From: Fibrobacter succinogenes
GTDB taxonomy: Bacteria; Fibrobacterota; Fibrobacteria; Fibrobacterales; Fibrobacteraceae
NCBI GenBank assembly: GCA_902776765.1
Contig: CACYRP010000014.1
Span: 1-64,000, forward strand
Direction: 5' to 3'
Length of the DNA: 64,000 bases
Position numbers and translations under genes: made by a program. Shown here in pieces: positions 1-9,917 of this stretch (position 1 is the stretch's first letter; each line of letters opens with the position of its first letter). Below the pieces are notes generated by a model, which was not told the DNA's origin, made no database searches, and saw only the letters and a program-made list of their open reading frames with translations.

Positions 1-1
1 C

Positions 2-448
2 TCCATCGGTACCAGCCACGGTGCTTACAAGTTCAAGCCGGAACAGTGCACTCGCGACCCGAAGACTGGCAAGCTCGTTCCGCCTCCTCTGGCATTCGAT
101 GTGCTCCACGCCATCGAACAGAAGCTCCCGGGCTTCCCGATCGTGCTCCACGGTTCTTCTTCTGTCCCGCAGGACGAAGTTGACACGATCAACGCCCACG
201 GCGGTAAGCTCCCGGATGCAGTTGGTATTCCGGAAGAACAGCTCCGCGAAGCTTCTCGCTCTGCAGTCTGCAAGATCAACATCGACTCTGACAGCCGTCT
301 CGCTATGACTGCCGCTATCCGTAAGTATTTCGACGAACATCCGGAACACTTCGACCCGCGCCAGTACCTCAAGCCGGCTCGTGAAAACATGAAGAAGATG
401 TACATGCACAAGATCGTGGATGTGCTCGGCTCCAACGACAAGCTGTAA
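2..448 (+). CDS. fba: class II fructose-bisphosphate aldolase, C-terminal part (5' end outside window)
   Basis: The frame is open from base 2 and begins with the residues SIGTSHGAYKF, so only the last 148 residues are present. The enzyme interconverts fructose-1,6-bisphosphate with dihydroxyacetone phosphate and glyceraldehyde-3-phosphate in cytoplasmic glycolysis and gluconeogenesis. The GTSHG and HGSSSVP motifs carry histidines that are zinc ligands in class II aldolases. KINIDSDSRLA is the phosphate-binding strand, and the ending FDPRQYLKPAR..M is typical of the longer class II subtype also found in Calvin-cycle operons. Codon use is strongly biased (ctc, aag, gaa, ccg), as expected for a highly expressed gene. 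A terminator follows closely, so the gene probably ends its transcript. Confidence 0.92.
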   Translation, partial: SIGTSHGAYKFKPEQCTRDPKTGKLVPPPLAFDVLHAIEQKLPGFPIVLHGSSSVPQDEVDTINAHGGKLPDAVGIPEEQLREASRSAVCKINIDSDSRLAMTAAIRKYFDEHPEHFDPRQYLKPARENMKKMYMHKIVDVLGSNDKL

Positions 449-456
449 TGTTTGCC

Positions 457-502
457 CTTCGACAGGCTCAGGGACCTTCAAGGTCGGTGAGCTTGCCGAA
501 CC
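457..502. repeat. REP-like intergenic palindrome
   Basis: The left arm TTCGACAGGCTCA pairs with the right arm TGAGCTTGCCGAA, allowing one G-T pair and one mismatch, around a short centre. It lies between the aldolase stop codon and its terminator. It resembles the short palindromic repeats scattered through many bacterial genomes. It is one of several such elements in this window. Confidence 0.6.
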
Positions 503-514
503 GAAAAGCTTAAA

Positions 515-545
515 AACACCTCGGATTTTTCCGGGGTGTTTTTTA
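515..545 (+). terminator. intrinsic terminator of the aldolase gene
   Basis: An 11-bp stem (AACACCTCGGA pairing with TCCGGGGTGTT, one G-T wobble) closes on a short T-rich loop. It is followed by TTTTTT. Confidence 0.85.
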
Positions 546-556
546 TATTTACGCGC

Positions 557-1726
557 ATGAAAAAATTATTCTTTATTTTAAGCGCCTTAATTCTTACAAA
601 TTGCGCGACGACAACTAGCTACCAAAAATACAAGACCCTCCCATCTACACCTGAATCGCAAAAAATTTTAATTTATTCCCCAACAGAAAAACCTGAACAA
701 GAATATCTTGTTATAGGTACGGCATCGTTCAATAAGGACGAGGAAACATTCATATGTGATTATTCAGAAATGACCGGATATTTTGTAGATGCATGCCGTT
801 ATATTGGAGGCGATGCTGTTATGATCACAGAAATGCAGGAACCTGATTTAACTTCCTGTTATCGTGGATCTGCCAATATAATCAAATTTGTTACAGACGA
901 AAGTTACGCCAAAATTTCAAGAAAAATCATAAAAGAATATCCTCCTATTCCGGATTCACAAGCCGTTAAAACATATTCAAAATCAGAAAAGCCCAATAAT
1001 GAATTTCAGGTTATTGGATCTATTGAATTTGACGATACGGGAAAGACTTTCATTTGTGACTCTACGGACATGATGGAGACATTTACAAAAGAATGTCGTA
1101 AAATTGGTGGCGATGCAGTTCAGATAACGGATATAAAAGCACCTAGTGACTATAGTACCTGTTATCGTGGATCCGCAGACATTCTTAAATTTTCAGAAAA
1201 AAAGACAGTCTCAACAGTTTCAGAATCTCAAGAAAAAACAGAAATCAAAAAAGCCCCAGCTGCTGAAAATCAAAATAAAAAAAGTACTCCCAATCGCACT
1301 ATATATGTCGCCGTTCTAGAGACGGTCTCACATGGCGTGATAAAACAAAACGAGAACTTATATCTAACAGATGTTCTTCGTGAAGTTGCAAGAAGAGTTT
1401 TACCCACCAAAGCAAATTATTTGATAATGACAAGAGAAAACATTTTAGCGATGTTGCCACCTGACAAGTCCATTGAAGAATGTGAAGGAGGGTGTATCGT
1501 TGAAACTGGGAGAAATATTTCCGCCGATTATGTTGCACAAGCACGTATAAATACTTATGGTTCTAAAATCACGATAGGCGTAGAACTGTATCATACGGCA
1601 ACGGGCAATTTAATATCGAGTTTTAACGCAAAGAGCGATGATTTGGACAACCTCGAAAAAGAAATTCGTGAAAAAGCCCCAGACATGTTTAGCGAAATTA
1701 AAGTTCTAGAAGCAACAGAGAAATAA
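557..1726 (+). CDS. lipoprotein with two tandem repeats and a CsgG/TolB-like C-terminal domain
   Basis: I do not recognise a named family for the whole protein. The start at 557 gives a lipoprotein signal (MKKLFFILSALILTNC, lipid cysteine 16); an upstream GTG at 536 would overlap the terminator. Residues about 29-111 and 129-212 are two copies of one module, each with FICD, a second Cys, R.IGGDAV.IT and TCYRGSA.I.KF, giving a conserved set of cysteines. A Lys/Glu-rich linker (213-247) leads to a C-terminal domain (248-389) with TRENILAMLPP, EECEGGC.VETGR and ADYVAQARI, as in envelope proteins with a CsgG/TolB-N-like fold. A TATATT box at 544-549 lies only 7 nt before the ATG, so translation could be leaderless. 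The zinc-ribbon gene follows after 2 nt. Confidence 0.75.
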   Translation: MKKLFFILSALILTNCATTTSYQKYKTLPSTPESQKILIYSPTEKPEQEYLVIGTASFNKDEETFICDYSEMTGYFVDACRYIGGDAVMITEMQEPDLTSCYRGSANIIKFVTDESYAKISRKIIKEYPPIPDSQAVKTYSKSEKPNNEFQVIGSIEFDDTGKTFICDSTDMMETFTKECRKIGGDAVQITDIKAPSDYSTCYRGSADILKFSEKKTVSTVSESQEKTEIKKAPAAENQNKKSTPNRTIYVAVLETVSHGVIKQNENLYLTDVLREVARRVLPTKANYLIMTRENILAMLPPDKSIEECEGGCIVETGRNISADYVAQARINTYGSKITIGVELYHTATGNLISSFNAKSDDLDNLEKEIREKAPDMFSEIKVLEATEK

Positions 1727-1728
1727 TC

Positions 1729-1986
1729 ATGATTTGTCCTCATTGTGGCGCCGAACTGAAAGAAAACGCAACATTCTGCCCCCATTGCGGGAGTGACAAG
1801 AACACCGGCTGGAAAGAAGGCGCAGAATACAGCGACCTAGACCTCCCCGACTACGATGAAATTTTGGAGAACGAATTCGGCGACGATCCGAACAGCCCCT
1901 ACGCCAAAAAGAAAACGGCGAATCCGTTCGGCATTATCGTTGTGACTATTGTCGTGATTGCATTTATCGCAGCGATGATTTTATAA
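1729..1986 (+). CDS. zinc-ribbon protein with a C-terminal membrane anchor
   Basis: This 85-residue protein opens with CPHCG...CPHCG, two CxxC pairs 13 residues apart, typical of a zinc-ribbon domain. An acidic linker follows, then a single C-terminal hydrophobic segment (about 68-84, FGIIVVTIVVIAFIAAMIL) preceded by KKK. It is probably a tail-anchored inner-membrane protein with the zinc finger in the cytoplasm. It starts 2 nt after the preceding lipoprotein gene, so the two are probably co-transcribed. The role is unknown. Confidence 0.8.
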   Translation: MICPHCGAELKENATFCPHCGSDKNTGWKEGAEYSDLDLPDYDEILENEFGDDPNSPYAKKKTANPFGIIVVTIVVIAFIAAMIL

Positions 1987-2037
1987 CCCTATCAGTCATT
2001 ACACTCCCTCCAGGATGCCCCATCTAAGTTCTGCCGA

Positions 2038-5000
2038 CTATTTGAGCGTTTCTTCGAGGTGGCGGATTGTTTCTTCAGCAGCAGTAAAATCGTAATCGTC
2101 AATTTGATTATGCAATTTCTGCAACAAAGCATCTTGCTCTGGCGAAAAAATAATCTTTTCGAGCGTTTCGAAAATGCGTTTGCACTTCGTCAGCGAGCAA
2201 GATTCTACCGCGGGTTTGAGGTCCCAAATCGCTTGCGTCAACTTTTTTGAGGCTTCCGGATCAACATGCTTGACAACCGCCGTGGTCGAATTCGACTGTT
2301 CCGAAAGAATATTCTTCATGACGATTTTAAGGTCACCAAAAAGTTCTTCCAAAGCTTTTACAAACGCATGGAACTCACTGTAATTCTGCTCTTTTTTGAG
2401 CAATGAATTTTCGAGCATCACCCCAAGCGTTTGCGCATGATACGCTCCTATCGTGCCGCAAAGTCCCTTGATTGTGTGCACAATGCGTGCAGCCTCTTCA
2501 TGGTCAACAGATTCAAAAGCCTTTTTAAGTTTCTGGACATCTGCACTGTAATCGCGGACAAAGCCCTGAATAATCTTGAAGAACAAATTCTTGTTGTCGT
2601 TAGCATGGTAAAGCCCAGCCGCCGCATCGAAATTGCGGACATTCTGGAACATAGCCACAACACTATCGTCAGCATCAGAAGGTGTTGCCTCCGGTTCACC
2701 CGCATTTGCCGCTATCGGCATCTTATCGGCAACAGGCAAATACTTTGCGAGCTCAGAATAGAGCAACTTCGGATCAATCGGCTTTGCAATATAAGAGTTC
2801 ATGCCTGCGCTAATGCAATCGTCCCTGTCTTTTTGGAACGCCTTTGCACTCATGGCGATAATCGGCACCGTCTTGAAATACTCATCGGAACGGTTTCGAA
2901 TCGTCTTCGTCGCTTCGAGACCATCCATCACCGGCATCAGAATATCCATCAGCACCAAGTCAAAAGCATCTTTCTTGAGCAAATCCAACGCGATTTTACC
3001 GTTTGCAGCCACCATCGTAGTAAGCCCAACACTGTTCAAGAGCGACACCGCTAATTCCTGGTTCATCTGATTGTCTTCGACAAGTAGAATTTTAGCTTCC
3101 TTGAAGAAAATCTTGTTTTTCTCGGTCTTGACCGTCTTTTGATACGTCAATTTTTGTTCGAAAGCTTCCTGCATGGCGCTAAGCAAGGAACTTATCTGTA
3201 ACGGTTTTGCCACGCAGCTGTTATAACCGATTTCTTCTGCAAGGTGGTAATTTTTCTCGTCAAAATGAATCGGATGCATGAGAATTTTTGGAATTCTTCT
3301 CATCTTAATCGGAAGGCCCTGCACAAAATCAAAGCCATTCACAATAGGCATCTGGTAATCAACAATAAAGAGATCGTACGGGCTTTCCCCCGCTTCTTCG
3401 TGCGCCTGAATCAAATCAAAAGCTTCATCGACAGAGGCGGCTTCTTCAACAACGCATTGCAACTTGGTAAGGTAATGCCTCAACACTTCGCGCAGATTGC
3501 TGCAATCGTCAATCAACAAGACATTCTTATTCTTAAACGTCGTCACAGATTTCCATTTGGGTACAGAAGTCTGTGGCGCAATGGCAAGCGTTATCGTAAA
3601 GAAGAATCTAGAACCCTTTCCATATTCGCTTTCAACCTTAAGCTCGCCGCCCATGAGTTCCACAAGCGATTTAGAAATGACAAGGCCAAGCCCAGTTCCG
3701 CCATATTTACGCGTAATAGAGCCATCCGCCTGCGTAAACGCTTTAAAGAGATGGCCCAACTGCTCGCTTGTCATGCCGATACCCGTATCGATGACACTGA
3801 ATGAAAGCTTTACATTATTTCCAATAACTTGTTCTTGCTTAATTTTCAGCGTTATGCTTCCGCTTTCGGTAAACTTCGTCGCATTGTTTATCAAGTTCGT
3901 GAAAATCTGAGAAAGGCGCAGAGGGTCGCCCATCAAAATTTCAGGGATTTCAGGATCCACGTCAACAATCAATTCGATGGGGCGGCCAGCAATACGCACT
4001 TCGGCAAGGGCGGCCACTTCGCTAATAATATCCTGCAAAACAAGCTGCGTAATTTCAAGATCTTGTTTTTTCGCTTCGATTTTTGAGAAGTCCAAAATGT
4101 TGTTTATAATTCCAAGAAGCGATGTAGCCGCATGGCTAATGCGTTCAACAAAACCTTGCTGGCGTTCGTCGAGTTGCGTTTCCTGAATCAAATGAGCCAT
4201 ACCGATAATGGCATTCATCGGTGTGCGAATTTCATGACTCATATTCGCAAGGAACTCGCTCTTGGCTTGCGTTGCTCGTTCTGCGATTTCTCTAGCCTCA
4301 ACAACTTCCGAAATATCTACCATCGAAAGCATGTAACCCACAACCGCATCGTGAACTTTAAGCGTACAGGCTTCGCCGCGGAACCACGTATCTGTATGCG
4401 TATTCAGAGTCTGGAGCATAAACGTTCCTTTCCAAACGGTCTGCTCATCAAACGCCTTTTTCAAAGCATCCACAACATTCTCGGGCATTCCACACTTAGG
4501 CATGTCGGCAAGCGGCAGGCCATTCACATCTTTCCAATCCATGATGAGATAGTCCGCAAGTTGCTTTGACATATACTTGATTCTTCGATTTTTGTCAAGA
4601 ATCACAAGAATCGAGACACCCACTGATAGCATAATCGTGTAAAGAATCGTGTCTTTCTGAATACCGCTTGTTTCATCAGAAATGAGGAACAAATAGCGAA
4701 TCGAGCCATTGTCTTCGACAAGGAATTGGAAAATCACTTTCCACCAAGCATCTTCGCCCATGCAACTCCGAACAGGAATAATAATTTGCCGTTCGCTAGC
4801 ATGCATTTTGCCGCCCTTCGAAACTTTATAGACAAATTTTTTAAACGAATCGGAGCGGAAAAAAGTCCAAAGGATTTCTCCACGGATATCATTGCCATGA
4901 TTGAAAAAATCAGAAAAATAGGCGCTTGCATGGAGAATATCAAACGTATCGTTTGTAAGAATTATTCTAAAGTTATCGCTATTTAAAAGCGTTTCGAACA

Positions 5001-6018
5001 TGGTGCTCGAACTAACGCTATCATTCAAATCCTTCTGGATAAACAGTCTAAAAAGGAACCGTACTATTAGCCATGTTAAAAACACCAGAGCCAACACGAC
5101 AAGTGCCACGACAAATATAATGGCGTTTAGATTATCTTGAACCTTTGCGACAACTTTATTTTTTTGAACAACATGCACTACATAAAAAGGCGCTTTTTTT
5201 AGCGGCATGACCATAAAACTCAATTTACGGTTTTCAACATCCGTCTTTTCAAACCGCGTCACATTTTCATGCGACAAGCGTTCGAATTGGATATCTTCTT
5301 GAACAAGGTGCAAAAGGGCCGCAACGGAATCGACAACAATTTTATGAAGGCTAGTCTCGTACGGGAAATATGTAAACAAGCTATCATTTTCAGCGCCAAC
5401 GAGCATCGTAATGCCGCCTTCGATCTTTGCAAAATCGCCCATCAACAAACGAACTTTTTGCAAATCAACGTCTTCGGCCACGGTCCCCATAAAATTTCGG
5501 TTTTTATCCCATAGCGGATAAGAATAAGTTAGCACACGCTTTTTTGCATGCTCATTTATTTCTGGGCCAGTAATGGCAAGCCCCTTGCGTCTGGAGGCCT
5601 CCAAGTACCAAGTTTTTATGCGAAATTCCTTTTTGCCTTCATCCAGCGTAAAATCCCGAGCCGAGATAAACTTGCCTTTCTGGGTACCATAATAGGTATC
5701 GACAATGTACGGAGACGATGCGTTGTGCTTTTTTAAAGCCTTCTTGATTTCGGCTTCTTTTGTTGTATGTTGTAAAATTTGCGGCAAAGGCTTGAAGAGT
5801 TTTTCAAATTGACTGAAAAACAGTTCAAGATCTTGTACCGTTTTGTCCTGAAACTTGGATTCAGACGAACTATACGAAGATGAAATGAGAGTCGATTTTA
5901 GGTAATTCGAAAAAACAAACACCATAACGATGGTACAAATAAACATCGGTATGGTGTAGACAAGCGAAATACGCCAATGGAGATGGCGTTTTTTCTCATT
6001 TATCGGACTCGACGTCAC
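2038..6018 (-). CDS. hybrid sensor histidine kinase (sensor, PAS, HisKA-HATPase, two REC, Hpt)
   Basis: The 1326-residue protein is a complete phosphorelay in one chain. A transmembrane segment (about 17-37) and a second one (about 300-322) bracket a periplasmic sensor region, probably a Cache-type domain. PAS-like segments follow. The HisKA H-box is [15 protein letters not shown], and the ATPase shows DTGIGM and GGTGLGL. REC1 has its acceptor Asp in FIVDYQMP and REC2 in VLMDILMP. The C-terminal Hpt domain has its His in [11 protein letters not shown]. The start at 6018 overlaps the end of the HD-GYP regulator gene by 23 nt, so the two are translationally coupled. The natural inference is that the kinase controls the regulator, but neither the signal nor the partner can be read from sequence. 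Confidence 0.93.
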   Translation of the reverse strand: MTSSPINEKKRHLHWRISLVYTIPMFICTIVMVFVFSNYLKSTLISSSYSSSESKFQDKTVQDLELFFSQFEKLFKPLPQILQHTTKEAEIKKALKKHNASSPYIVDTYYGTQKGKFISARDFTLDEGKKEFRIKTWYLEASRRKGLAITGPEINEHAKKRVLTYSYPLWDKNRNFMGTVAEDVDLQKVRLLMGDFAKIEGGITMLVGAENDSLFTYFPYETSLHKIVVDSVAALLHLVQEDIQFERLSHENVTRFEKTDVENRKLSFMVMPLKKAPFYVVHVVQKNKVVAKVQDNLNAIIFVVALVVLALVFLTWLIVRFLFRLFIQKDLNDSVSSSTMFETLLNSDNFRIILTNDTFDILHASAYFSDFFNHGNDIRGEILWTFFRSDSFKKFVYKVSKGGKMHASERQIIIPVRSCMGEDAWWKVIFQFLVEDNGSIRYLFLISDETSGIQKDTILYTIMLSVGVSILVILDKNRRIKYMSKQLADYLIMDWKDVNGLPLADMPKCGMPENVVDALKKAFDEQTVWKGTFMLQTLNTHTDTWFRGEACTLKVHDAVVGYMLSMVDISEVVEAREIAERATQAKSEFLANMSHEIRTPMNAIIGMAHLIQETQLDERQQGFVERISHAATSLLGIINNILDFSKIEAKKQDLEITQLVLQDIISEVAALAEVRIAGRPIELIVDVDPEIPEILMGDPLRLSQIFTNLINNATKFTESGSITLKIKQEQVIGNNVKLSFSVIDTGIGMTSEQLGHLFKAFTQADGSITRKYGGTGLGLVISKSLVELMGGELKVESEYGKGSRFFFTITLAIAPQTSVPKWKSVTTFKNKNVLLIDDCSNLREVLRHYLTKLQCVVEEAASVDEAFDLIQAHEEAGESPYDLFIVDYQMPIVNGFDFVQGLPIKMRRIPKILMHPIHFDEKNYHLAEEIGYNSCVAKPLQISSLLSAMQEAFEQKLTYQKTVKTEKNKIFFKEAKILLVEDNQMNQELAVSLLNSVGLTTMVAANGKIALDLLKKDAFDLVLMDILMPVMDGLEATKTIRNRSDEYFKTVPIIAMSAKAFQKDRDDCISAGMNSYIAKPIDPKLLYSELAKYLPVADKMPIAANAGEPEATPSDADDSVVAMFQNVRNFDAAAGLYHANDNKNLFFKIIQGFVRDYSADVQKLKKAFESVDHEEAARIVHTIKGLCGTIGAYHAQTLGVMLENSLLKKEQNYSEFHAFVKALEELFGDLKIVMKNILSEQSNSTTAVVKHVDPEASKKLTQAIWDLKPAVESCSLTKCKRIFETLEKIIFSPEQDALLQKLHNQIDDYDFTAAEETIRHLEETLK

Positions 6019-7102
6019 ACCTTATAACCCTCGAAGAAGTATCTTTAAACTCTTCGTATATTTCAGGCAATTGGCTTGCAATCGATAAAAAGGCATCGAC
6101 AACATCCGGGTCGAACTGGGTCCCGCGGCTCTTGACGATTTCTTGCACAGCAACGTCATGCGGATAAGGTTCCTTGTACGGGCGTTTCGATACAAGAGCG
6201 TCATAAACGTCAGCGACAGCCATGATTCTAGCGCCGATAGGAATGTCGTCGGCCTTCTTGTGGTTCGGATACCCCTGACCATTCCAATGTTCGTGGTGGC
6301 CTAACGCCATTTCGGCAGCCATTCGCACCATCGGATTGTCATGCAGTTCCTTAGTCACTTCGCGCAAAACATCGTAACCCATTAACGTATGCTTCATCAT
6401 GACTTTGCGTTCTTCCTGCGTCAGAAGTCCCGGCTTACGCAAAATGCCATCATGAATACCGACCTTCCCAATATCGTGGAGCGGTGCCGCCGTGGCTAGA
6501 TTTTCAACATACTCCGATGTAATCGTTTTCGCAAACTTCGGATTCTTGCAGAGTTCTTCGGCAATGCGCTGCACAATAATTTGTGTACGCTTAATGTGTT
6601 CCCCGGTTTCCGGGTCACGGTATTCAGCCAAAGAACCGAGACTCGTAAGCATGACCTTGAGCGTCCTGCGCAAGTCGGCAGTCTTTTCATCTACGAGTTC
6701 ATGCAAGTGATCACGCTGCTGCTTGAGCTGGAGCTGGTTCTTGATTCGGAGTGTCACCAGTGCCGGATTGAACGGCTTGGTGATGTAGTCAACGGCACCA
6801 AGATTCAACCCCAACTGTTCACTCTTGCTATCGGCCTTTGCCGTCAAGAAAATAACCGGAATACCTTGCAAGATATTCTTCTCGCGCATAATCCTCAAGG
6901 TCTCGTAGCCATCCATGTCCGGCAACATCACGTCAAGCAGAATCAAATCAGGTCTGATCCGCTCCGTGAGTTCTACGGCCTTGTTTCCTGTAAGTGCAAC
7001 ACAGACGTCATAATCATTAGACAGAATCCCCTCTAATACATCAATATTCGTCTTAGTGTCATCAACGACTAAAATTTTCAAACGTTCACGTTCCATATCC
7101 AT
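5996..7102 (-). CDS. response regulator with HD-GYP domain (probable c-di-GMP phosphodiesterase)
   Basis: The N-terminal receiver domain (about 8-125) has the acidic pair VVDD, the acceptor Asp in [13 protein letters not shown] and the Lys in [10 protein letters not shown] coiled linker leads to the HD-GYP domain with [18 protein letters not shown] and [11 protein letters not shown]. The HD and GYP motifs and the metal-binding histidines are intact, so c-di-GMP hydrolysis is likely. ATG codons at 7102 and 7096 are both possible. No Shine-Dalgarno is visible, and a TATATT box at 7103-7108 touches the first ATG, which favours 7096 on a leaderless message. It is first in an operon with the overlapping hybrid kinase. 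Confidence 0.92.
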   Translation of the reverse strand: MDMERERLKILVVDDTKTNIDVLEGILSNDYDVCVALTGNKAVELTERIRPDLILLDVMLPDMDGYETLRIMREKNILQGIPVIFLTAKADSKSEQLGLNLGAVDYITKPFNPALVTLRIKNQLQLKQQRDHLHELVDEKTADLRRTLKVMLTSLGSLAEYRDPETGEHIKRTQIIVQRIAEELCKNPKFAKTITSEYVENLATAAPLHDIGKVGIHDGILRKPGLLTQEERKVMMKHTLMGYDVLREVTKELHDNPMVRMAAEMALGHHEHWNGQGYPNHKKADDIPIGARIMAVADVYDALVSKRPYKEPYPHDVAVQEIVKSRGTQFDPDVVDAFLSIASQLPEIYEEFKDTSSRVIRCDVESDK

Positions 7103-7132
7103 AATATACGTTTAAAGAACCAATTTTTACAA
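7103..7132 (-). promoter_or_regulatory. candidate promoter of the HD-GYP/kinase operon
   Basis: On the minus strand, TTGTAA (7132-7127) and TATATT (7108-7103) are separated by 18 nt. The expected start of transcription is about 7 nt after the -10 box, at or next to the ATG at 7096. Confidence 0.5.
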
Positions 7133-7212
7133 CCCTTTTTATCACACCTTAGTGCAAAAAATACCCTAATTTTCCCCATGGATAATTTTTCAAAAGATTA
7201 AATATTCCCTTC

Positions 7213-7228
7213 TGTGACTTTTGTCACG
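7213..7228. promoter_or_regulatory. CRP-like palindrome upstream of the GH43 gene
   Basis: TGTGACTTTTGTCACG matches the TGTGA-N6-TCACA pattern of CRP-family sites at 9 of 10 conserved positions and has perfect GTGAC/GTCAC arms. It lies 40 bp before the GH43 start codon in a divergent intergenic region. Which regulator binds, if any, is inference. Confidence 0.45.
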
Positions 7229-7267
7229 AGTAAAAGTATATTTAAATCCATAAAAGCGGAGTCCTTC

Positions 7268-9079
7268 ATGAAAAAAAACATGGGTTGGAATACAAATATA
7301 CTCATTGCAAGCGCATTTTTGGCATGCACTACTCAAGCCCAGGATATTGTAGACATAAATCCGTTCTGGGCGGCTTATGACAGTATCCACCCAAAGGGCA
7401 CGATAAACGACCTTTACGAGGATTTAGTCCTCCCCTCTTCGGTCACGACAGACCGCAAGTACCCGGTCACTTGGAAAAGCGGCGACACGCTATTCTTGGG
7501 GCACGACGGCCACATTAACGGGCGCTTCGTGGGCGAAAACAAGGTCGTGGACCTCACCGCTACAATCACAGATTCCTTGAAAAATCAAACGAAAGAAAAG
7601 CTATTCAAGGTTTCTATCCACGGTTTCGAGCCTTATTCCAACTACCTCTTTGCGTATTTCCCGGCGAATAATGACGAAAACATCTATTACGCTTTGAGCA
7701 ACGATGGTTACAATTTCACGGCAATGAACAACGGCAAACGCGTGGTTGCCGCCGATACCGTGAGCCTCAAGAAAGGACTCCGCGACCCGCATGTTCTGCG
7801 CGCACCAGATGGTTGGTTCTACATGGTCAATACCGACATGAAGAGCGCCGAAGGCTGGGCGAGCAACCGCGGCATGGTGCTCATGAAATCGCGCGACCTC
7901 ATCCACTGGAAACACGCCACCGTGCATTTCCCGGAAAAGTACAAAGGCAAGAACTTTGCCAACGTAACTCGCGTGTGGGCCCCCGAAACCATTTGGGACG
8001 ATAGCTACGAAAACAAGGACGGAAGCAAGGGACGCCCGCTTGTGTACTATTCACTGTTGACAAACGACGGGACCATCCCTTACGACCAAGTGTTTTTCAA
8101 TTATGCAAACGAAGACTTCACCGACCTCGAAGGCGACCCGATTCATTTCTTCGACCGCGGCAAATCGACTATCGACATGGACATTGTCTACAACCCTGTA
8201 GATAAATACTACCACGCCTTCTACAAGAACGAAGGCGATGGTGGCATCTGCAAGGTTAAAGCACAGTCGCTTACATCGGCAAATGGTACAAAAGCACCTA
8301 ACTGGGACAAGCAGAGCAAGGCGCTTCAACAGACAACAGAAGCGGTCGAAGGGGCCGGCGTATTCAAGCTCATCAACCAAAATTCTTGGGTGCTCATGTA
8401 CGACTGCTACATGAACGGTCATTACCAGTTCACCAGCAGCACGGACCTTGAAACGTTTAAGTTTATTCAAGATACCAAGACGAGCGGGGCATTTACGCCG
8501 CGTCATGGCACAATTCTCCCGATTACAGCGCAAGAAACGGCTGCACTCATGAAGGCTTTCCCCACGCCGAATTTTGAGGCTAAAGTGATTGACCTCCCCG
8601 ATTCCATCGGCGTCTGCGACGGAAAGAAAGTTGTGGGGCCGTGCAGCGCAACAAAGATTATTCCTTATGTGAAAGTTGGCGATGCCAGCTGGAACGAAAC
8701 AACAGACTTGAATGTCGCCAAGGGCGCAACAGTGCAATTAGGCCCGCACCCGTGGGACGGCAAAATTTGGAGCTGGGAAGGCCCGGACGGCTTCAAGTCC
8801 ACAACGCGCGAAAATACGCTCAAGAATTTAGACGGAACCAAGAGTGGTTACTACACAGTAACCTATACAAACGAAACAGGCTGCAAGAGCACCGCTAAAA
8901 TCAAGATTGTCGTCGATGATCCTGACAAGCCGTACATAGAGCCACCTCCGGTAAGCATAGACCGCGGGGTGCGCGAAAGCCGCAAGGACCAGCGTTTAAA
9001 GCGCAAACCGGTCTACTTCGATTTGCTCGGCAACAGACTTAAAGGCAAACCGCGCAACGGAATGTTCGTGGTGAAATAG
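7268..9079 (+). CDS. secreted glycoside hydrolase family 43-like enzyme
   Basis: The start at 7268 gives a signal peptide (MKKNMGWNTNILIASAFLACTTQAQ). An earlier in-frame codon at 7214 would lie inside the promoter region. Residues about 35-115 look like an Ig-like domain of the aBig type (LVLPSSV, VTWKSGD). The catalytic domain (about 120-440) has five-bladed propeller features of GH43: RDPHVLRAPDGWFYM, SRDLIHWKHA, VWAPETIWDD and STIDMDIVYNP. Family members cleave arabinose- or xylose-containing side chains and backbones of plant polysaccharides; the substrate cannot be read here. A second Ig-like domain (about 475-570) and a short basic tail with FDLLGNRLKG.P.NGMFVVK, like a secretion sorting signal, complete it. 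It is probably monocistronic. Confidence 0.85.
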   Translation: MKKNMGWNTNILIASAFLACTTQAQDIVDINPFWAAYDSIHPKGTINDLYEDLVLPSSVTTDRKYPVTWKSGDTLFLGHDGHINGRFVGENKVVDLTATITDSLKNQTKEKLFKVSIHGFEPYSNYLFAYFPANNDENIYYALSNDGYNFTAMNNGKRVVAADTVSLKKGLRDPHVLRAPDGWFYMVNTDMKSAEGWASNRGMVLMKSRDLIHWKHATVHFPEKYKGKNFANVTRVWAPETIWDDSYENKDGSKGRPLVYYSLLTNDGTIPYDQVFFNYANEDFTDLEGDPIHFFDRGKSTIDMDIVYNPVDKYYHAFYKNEGDGGICKVKAQSLTSANGTKAPNWDKQSKALQQTTEAVEGAGVFKLINQNSWVLMYDCYMNGHYQFTSSTDLETFKFIQDTKTSGAFTPRHGTILPITAQETAALMKAFPTPNFEAKVIDLPDSIGVCDGKKVVGPCSATKIIPYVKVGDASWNETTDLNVAKGATVQLGPHPWDGKIWSWEGPDGFKSTTRENTLKNLDGTKSGYYTVTYTNETGCKSTAKIKIVVDDPDKPYIEPPPVSIDRGVRESRKDQRLKRKPVYFDLLGNRLKGKPRNGMFVVK

Positions 9080-9222
9080 GAGTTGCTTCGCAACAGTTTC
9101 GAGTTCTGAGTTACTAGTTACTAGGGCGACTTCGTCGCAGTTTGAAGTTTTAAGTTACTAGTTACTAGAGTTGCTCCACAGCATCTTGTCTTTTAAGTCT
9201 TCTAGTAACTCTTAACTATTAA
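9079..9222. repeat. tandem hairpin plus TTACTAG repeat units
   Basis: Two units of about 45 bp lie head to tail (9079-9124 and 9125-9168). Each has a 5-bp hairpin with a TTC loop (GTTGC-TTC-GCAAC and GCGAC-TTC-GTCGC), an AGTTT stretch and AGTTACTAGTTACTAG. A degenerate inverted copy follows up to about 9222. The stems differ but both stay paired. Confidence 0.6.
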
Positions 9223-9819
9223 CTAGTAACTACTTATAGTTCTATTCAGCTTTATAAATGCATTGACGGGATCGGCGTAATTCCAGACGCCACCGAGAGT
9301 CGCAACTCCTGCAGGCAACATTTTCTTGAAATCTTCAATCGTATCCGTATCAACACCGCCCCATAAAATCACGGACGTCTTTGCGTTTATATTCAAAGGC
9401 GTTCCTAGCGTTTCAACGATTTCAAGCGCCGATTGCGGTTGCATAATCGGCCCCAAAAGCGCACCGGCCACCCAATCGGGGAGCTTTTCAATTTGTTCGG
9501 GACTGCGGCAAAAAGCCACACAGTTCACGCGTTTCCAGCTTTCAGGAACCTCTCCCATGAAACTTTCAGCTTCGCAGACGCAACCACGCACATCGAGTTG
9601 CTCAGCCACATCAGGCGTTCCACGCACCCAAATGCGGTCGCGCAAATCCATGGGCAGGCTCAGCAGCCAACGTTCGTAATCGTCTGGAGTCGCATGAGGG
9701 TTCCCGCCACGTCCTCGTTTATCGAGAATCAAACGGGTCAATCCACGACGGAACATTTCTTCGATATCGTCGTATTCTGCAGCAAAATTATCAGGACAAG
9801 TGATAAGCCAAAGTCGCAT
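9223..9819 (-). CDS. TenI/thiamine-phosphate-synthase-like protein
   Basis: This 198-residue protein has the pattern of a small TIM barrel of the ThiE/TenI type: MRLWLITCPDNF at the N-terminus, RGLTRLILDKRG, RIWVRGTP, CVAFCRSPEQIEKL, GALLGPIMQP and a C-terminal GGV near VATLGGVWNYADP. The usual pyrophosphate-binding and substrate residues of ThiE are not all obvious, so a TenI-like role or a divergent function is more likely than a true thiamine-phosphate synthase. No thiamine genes adjoin it. It is convergent with the GH43 gene and divergent from trpB. Confidence 0.6.
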   Translation of the reverse strand: MRLWLITCPDNFAAEYDDIEEMFRRGLTRLILDKRGRGGNPHATPDDYERWLLSLPMDLRDRIWVRGTPDVAEQLDVRGCVCEAESFMGEVPESWKRVNCVAFCRSPEQIEKLPDWVAGALLGPIMQPQSALEIVETLGTPLNINAKTSVILWGGVDTDTIEDFKKMLPAGVATLGGVWNYADPVNAFIKLNRTISSY

Positions 9820-9917
9820 AAATATTAGGGTTCAGAAGTTTCAAGCTAAAGTTACTCAAAATCAGAAAGTTTTGCAATAAACACGTTTTATGTTTCGATT
9901 AATTTCAGAAGGTTCTG

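Noticed and set aside
9223..9819. Calling this gene thiE outright
   Set aside because: The fold pattern fits, but the pyrophosphate-binding and substrate residues are not clear and no thiamine genes are nearby, so only a TenI/ThiE-like label is used.
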